Shown here: one piece after another, positions 61,424-64,000 of the stretch | Layout of the letters: every line of letters begins with the position of its first letter | How positions within the stretch are numbered: the stretch's first letter is position 1 | Source: Chryseobacterium jejuense | Lineage (GTDB): Bacteria > Bacteroidota > Bacteroidia > Flavobacteriales > Weeksellaceae | DNA: 64,000 nucleotides | Direction of reading: 5' to 3' | Assembly (NCBI RefSeq): GCF_900100075.1 | Contig: NZ_FNEG01000008.1 | Span: forward strand, 124,001 to 188,000 | Program-made: the position numbers and the translations under genes | Notes under the pieces: model-generated | The model's input: only the letters and a program-made list of their open reading frames with translations | What the model was told of the DNA's origin: nothing | Database searches by the model: none

Positions 61424-61508
61424 AATTTAATTAATTTACCAATGTATCATGTACAGTTTACCAATAGCTAAAATTGTTACATTTCTACATTGTTATAGTG
61501 TTCCATTT
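61424..61508. repeat. AATGTA-type hairpin, cluster copy 4
   Basis: CCAATGTATCATGTACAGTTT and ATTGTTACATTTCTACATTG are imperfectly complementary. It lies between the half-size ketosynthase-like gene and the ACP gene. It shares words with copies 1 to 3. Confidence 0.5.
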
Positions 61509-62048
61509 TTACAAGGTTAGCAAATATACAAAAGCTTTATAATTTTCCTGAAATAATTCAACCCAGCCACACAATACTTTATCAGCTTTGCCGGATTGGA
61601 GAATCTGTTCAGCATAATCGTTTAAAAATTTTTCATCAAATTCATCCAAAACAAAAAAAGCATTCTCTGTCTGCATTTTGTGCTTAATACTGATCTCACC
61701 TACACAGATGTTGGGTAAGGTATAAACAAAGACTGCCGGGCTAGGGAAGTAGTTCTCCTGAGAATTAATGCTTTCCTGGTATTTGAAATCAGTATCCAAA
61801 CTGGAAGATCTGTTGGCAAAAACTAATGCAGTTCTGCTGTGGTCTTCCTCTTTTAATAGCATTTCGGCAGAGAGAAAAGCCAATTTACTCAAACTGTCCA
61901 TTTTATGAAACTTCGGATAGCTGAGCGCTAAGTTTTTATAGGCTTCTTTGGCAAATTCCTGGAATGTATTGCTTTCGGTTTCAAAAATAAGGTTTCCATC
62001 AACGGTTATTTTTGAATGTTCTATGGTGCAGGTATTGATTTTCCTCAT
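61509..62048 (-). CDS. Half-size ketosynthase-like protein, first gene of the minus-strand arm
   Basis: This 179-residue protein looks like a truncated ketosynthase N-terminal domain (TALVFANRSSSLDTD and FPSPAVFVYTLPNICVGEISIKH correspond to the GxGxG-to-nucleophile region of KS folds), without the catalytic Cys context or either His motif. It is intact, with normal codons, and leads the operon, so it is unlikely to be mere debris. It may be a structural partner or regulator of the ketosynthases. A TATATTTG -7 box is seen 21 bp before its start. Confidence 0.65.
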   Translation of the reverse strand: MRKINTCTIEHSKITVDGNLIFETESNTFQEFAKEAYKNLALSYPKFHKMDSLSKLAFLSAEMLLKEEDHSRTALVFANRSSSLDTDFKYQESINSQENYFPSPAVFVYTLPNICVGEISIKHKMQTENAFFVLDEFDEKFLNDYAEQILQSGKADKVLCGWVELFQENYKAFVYLLTL

Positions 62049-62068
62049 TAATGCGCTTCCATTTTTTA

Positions 62069-62076
62069 CAAATATA
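62069..62076 (-). promoter_or_regulatory. Candidate -7 promoter box of the minus-strand pigment arm
   Basis: CAAATATA on the plus strand reads TATATTTG on the minus strand, an exact TAnnTTTG. The predicted start is about 14 bases before the ATG of the half-size ketosynthase-like gene. No clear -33 TTG was found. Confidence 0.45.
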
Positions 62077-62213
62077 AAATAATTTAGAATGATGGGTAAT
62101 AGGTATTCGTTTAATCACAAAATGCCTTTGTTGGGAATGGGAATCGCAAATATTTCGATATTTTGTCACTTGTATGTGATAAAAATTATTATATTTAACG
62201 AATTAAAAAACAA

Positions 62214-63545
62214 ATGTCTATGAAGAAAAATTTAGCATTGCAGCTTTCGTTGCTGTTTGCTTTAGCCCTATCTTTACAATCATGCAGGACTGGTGAAGAT
62301 TATCTCTCTGCTAAAGAAGAACAATATTATTCCAACAAATTTCAGGTATTTACTTCGCTTAATGATGAAAGTGTAGATTATGCCAAAGGCTTCAAAACCC
62401 TTATGGAAAACTATGATGGGATTCATAAAACGCATTATACAAGAACTTCTGCCATAAAATCAGGAAGTCTGGGTAAAAGTGATGAAGAATATGTAGAGTT
62501 CAGACTGCACTCCCAAAGTATGCTTTTGGAAGATGATGAACGCTGGATTATTTACCCCATGCTAAAGAATGGGCAGGTAAGTGGATTAATGGCAGGTATT
62601 CTGAGGAAGGAAGAAACTGAAGTGGAATTCAGAAATCTGGATTCCGGAAACGCTTATTACGACGAAGTGTTTAAAATATTCAGTATGGCTTATCTGAAAC
62701 ACAACCTGAAAAACGGATTGAACAATAAAGGTGGTGGCTGTGGATTTGATTCTAATGATGCGTGTGATATAGGAAATATTGATATTACTCCACCCAAAGG
62801 TGGCCCTAAAGGCAATGGTCCTAAAAGCGGATGTACTGGATTGAATAACTGCATCAAGCCTGAAGTAAATCCTGGCGGCGGCGGTGGCGGCCCCGGAGGT
62901 AGCGGATCTTCTTATGTAGAGCCATGTGATAAAACAAAAACAATGTTGGCTAGCCAGAAAAACAAGGATATTATTGATGATCTTAAGGAGCATATGAAAG
63001 GCGGGTCCAGAGCAGGAGAAAAAGGATGGCGGGACAATAAAACAGGAGCTCCTACGCAAGGCACCCAAAATGAAGACCATAGTGTAAACCTTGGAGACCC
63101 TTCTACCATGAATGGTGGCTATCATAATCACCCAGGAACCGGGGTGAAGATATTTTCGGCCAATGATATTGCTATTCTAATAGAAATTGCGAGATATCAA
63201 GCCATAGGAAATACAGGAAATGCCTATATGGTAGTGGTAGCTCCAGGTGGCATACAATATGTAATGTACTTTAATGGAACGCATAATGAAATCCCTGCGT
63301 ATGGAAGTTATAGTGTAGGACAATTGGATGGTTGGAATAAAGAACAATGGCTTACGTATATAAATACTGTTTCTAATGATAATCTTTCTAATTATCAAAA
63401 ATTAGAGAAAGTTTTTTCCTCAACCTTAAAATCTATGGGATTACAAAATAAAGTTATCCTACAAAGAGTTGAAGAAGATTCCAAAATTTCAACAATAAAT
63501 CAAAACTCAGATGGAAGTACAACAGCCAATCCATGTAATACTTAA
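62214..63545 (+). CDS. Lipoprotein with Gly-rich linker and C-terminal JAMM-like (HNHP) domain
   Basis: The lipobox is LQSC at residues 21-24. The N-terminal part (25-165) is globular with no recognised domain. A linker rich in Gly, Pro and Lys (about 172-235, including six Gly in a row) leads to a C-terminal domain with HNHP at 304-307 and SxxD at 315-318, like the HxHP...SxxD motif of JAB/JAMM metallopeptidases but with one extra residue between. Four or more Cys lie around the linker. It may be a surface peptidase or effector-like lipoprotein. It is divergent from the pigment arm and followed by another lipoprotein gene. Confidence 0.7.
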   Translation: MSMKKNLALQLSLLFALALSLQSCRTGEDYLSAKEEQYYSNKFQVFTSLNDESVDYAKGFKTLMENYDGIHKTHYTRTSAIKSGSLGKSDEEYVEFRLHSQSMLLEDDERWIIYPMLKNGQVSGLMAGILRKEETEVEFRNLDSGNAYYDEVFKIFSMAYLKHNLKNGLNNKGGGCGFDSNDACDIGNIDITPPKGGPKGNGPKSGCTGLNNCIKPEVNPGGGGGGPGGSGSSYVEPCDKTKTMLASQKNKDIIDDLKEHMKGGSRAGEKGWRDNKTGAPTQGTQNEDHSVNLGDPSTMNGGYHNHPGTGVKIFSANDIAILIEIARYQAIGNTGNAYMVVVAPGGIQYVMYFNGTHNEIPAYGSYSVGQLDGWNKEQWLTYINTVSNDNLSNYQKLEKVFSSTLKSMGLQNKVILQRVEEDSKISTINQNSDGSTTANPCNT

Positions 63546-63557
63546 AATAAGAACATT

Positions 63558-64000
63558 ATGAAACAATTAATTTATATATTAGCTTTATTTACAATATCTT
63601 GCAAAGCACAACAGCAAATATTCCCGTTAAATACTTATGCTGAAAATATTCCTATCAATTCATATTTTAAAGATTTAAATAATGAATTGAATCCTTATAC
63701 TGGAGTGTGGGTTGCCTCATTTGAAGATAAAATGATAACCCTTAACATTTCTAAAAAAATAGAAATGCCAATTAAACTTTTTGGAAAAAACTTTTATCGA
63801 GATCAATTATTTATCCGATATGAAATAAAAAAAAATGGTGTAATATCAGAAAGTACACTAGATAAAGATTTTACTAATAATTCTCAACTTTCCATAGAAA
63901 GTGCACTCACTCAAGATAATGGTAATAAAGTTATACTCCTTTTTTCAGGGGGGAGTTGTAGTGTAGGTATAGGAACTATCAATTTGGAGAAAATAAATGC
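63558..64000 (+). CDS. Small lipoprotein, DUF6705-like (cut by the window end)
   Basis: An ATG at 63558, 12 bp after the preceding stop, opens a frame that runs without a stop to the last base. The product has a lipobox (LFTISC), KAQQQIFPLN, then YFKDLNNELNPYTGVWVASFEDKMITL in two parts of a fold I recall from Chryseobacterium lipoproteins called DUF6705. The C-terminal segment (LLFSGGSCSVGIG) also fits. Such genes often occur in series. It is likely in one operon with the JAMM-like lipoprotein gene. Confidence 0.75.
   Translation, partial: MKQLIYILALFTISCKAQQQIFPLNTYAENIPINSYFKDLNNELNPYTGVWVASFEDKMITLNISKKIEMPIKLFGKNFYRDQLFIRYEIKKNGVISESTLDKDFTNNSQLSIESALTQDNGNKVILLFSGGSCSVGIGTINLEKIN

Noticed and set aside
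1..64000. tRNA and rRNA genes
   Set aside because: I read the intergenic gaps for clover-leaf patterns and conserved rRNA words and saw none; a tRNAscan run would settle short or unusual cases.

Overview
The window is AT-rich chromosomal DNA from a flavobacterium, most probably Chryseobacterium or a close relative (Weeksellaceae, Bacteroidota). The grounds are TAnnTTTG-type -7 promoter boxes, a secreted peptidase with a type IX secretion (T9SS) sorting tail, a mitochondrial-like aconitase, a eukaryote-like IleS, and a flexirubin/aryl-polyene pigment cluster with a tyrosine ammonia-lyase. No rRNA, tRNA, CRISPR array, insertion sequence or prophage was seen.

Left part (1-29 kb): the end of a LytS-type kinase with its LytTR regulator; two different aconitases in tandem; a WG-repeat protein; a TPP riboswitch in front of a TonB-dependent receptor; an HU-fold membrane protein overlapping an acyl-CoA thioesterase; a dehydrogenase, a serine hydrolase and an Ig-like lipoprotein; a minus-strand run (NUDIX, XerD, dCMP deaminase, enoyl-CoA hydratase); katA divergent from oxyR; metK behind a SAM-II riboswitch whose 3' end overlaps the start of a 22-codon hydrophobic ORF; an ECF-like sigma factor with a 44-residue follower; and PepSY-like secreted proteins beside an OmpR/histidine-kinase pair.

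Middle part (29-39.8 kb), mostly minus strand: trpS, an uncharacterised gene coupled to a spheroidene-monooxygenase (CrtA)-like gene, a SanA/YdcF protein, lspA, two small proteins, a DksA-like protein lacking most zinc ligands, and ileS. A plus-strand M23 peptidase follows.

Right part (39.8-62 kb): the pigment cluster. A plus-strand arm encodes an adenylating enzyme, tyrosine ammonia-lyase, ketoreductase, ketosynthase, ACP, an LpxL-like acyltransferase, a CrtI-like oxidoreductase and an Ntn-hydrolase lipoprotein. A minus-strand arm encodes a half-size ketosynthase-like protein, ACP, ketosynthase, a cysteine-less chain-length-factor-like protein, a deacetylase, LolA-like and lipoprotein factors, a hotdog dehydratase and a glycosyltransferase. 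A halogenase-family flavoprotein diverges from the lyase, and an M36 peptidase sits between the arms. The inferred logic is that tyrosine gives 4-coumarate, which is activated, loaded on ACP, extended to an aryl polyene, tailored, and acylated or carried to the outer membrane. DarA/DarB and an MMPL exporter were not found here. The window ends with a lipoprotein carrying a JAMM-like motif and a cut-off second lipoprotein gene.

Intergenic DNA carries several families of palindromic repeats, including an AATGTA-type hairpin at four gene junctions inside the pigment cluster and a two-hairpin element present about 36 kb apart in opposite orientation.
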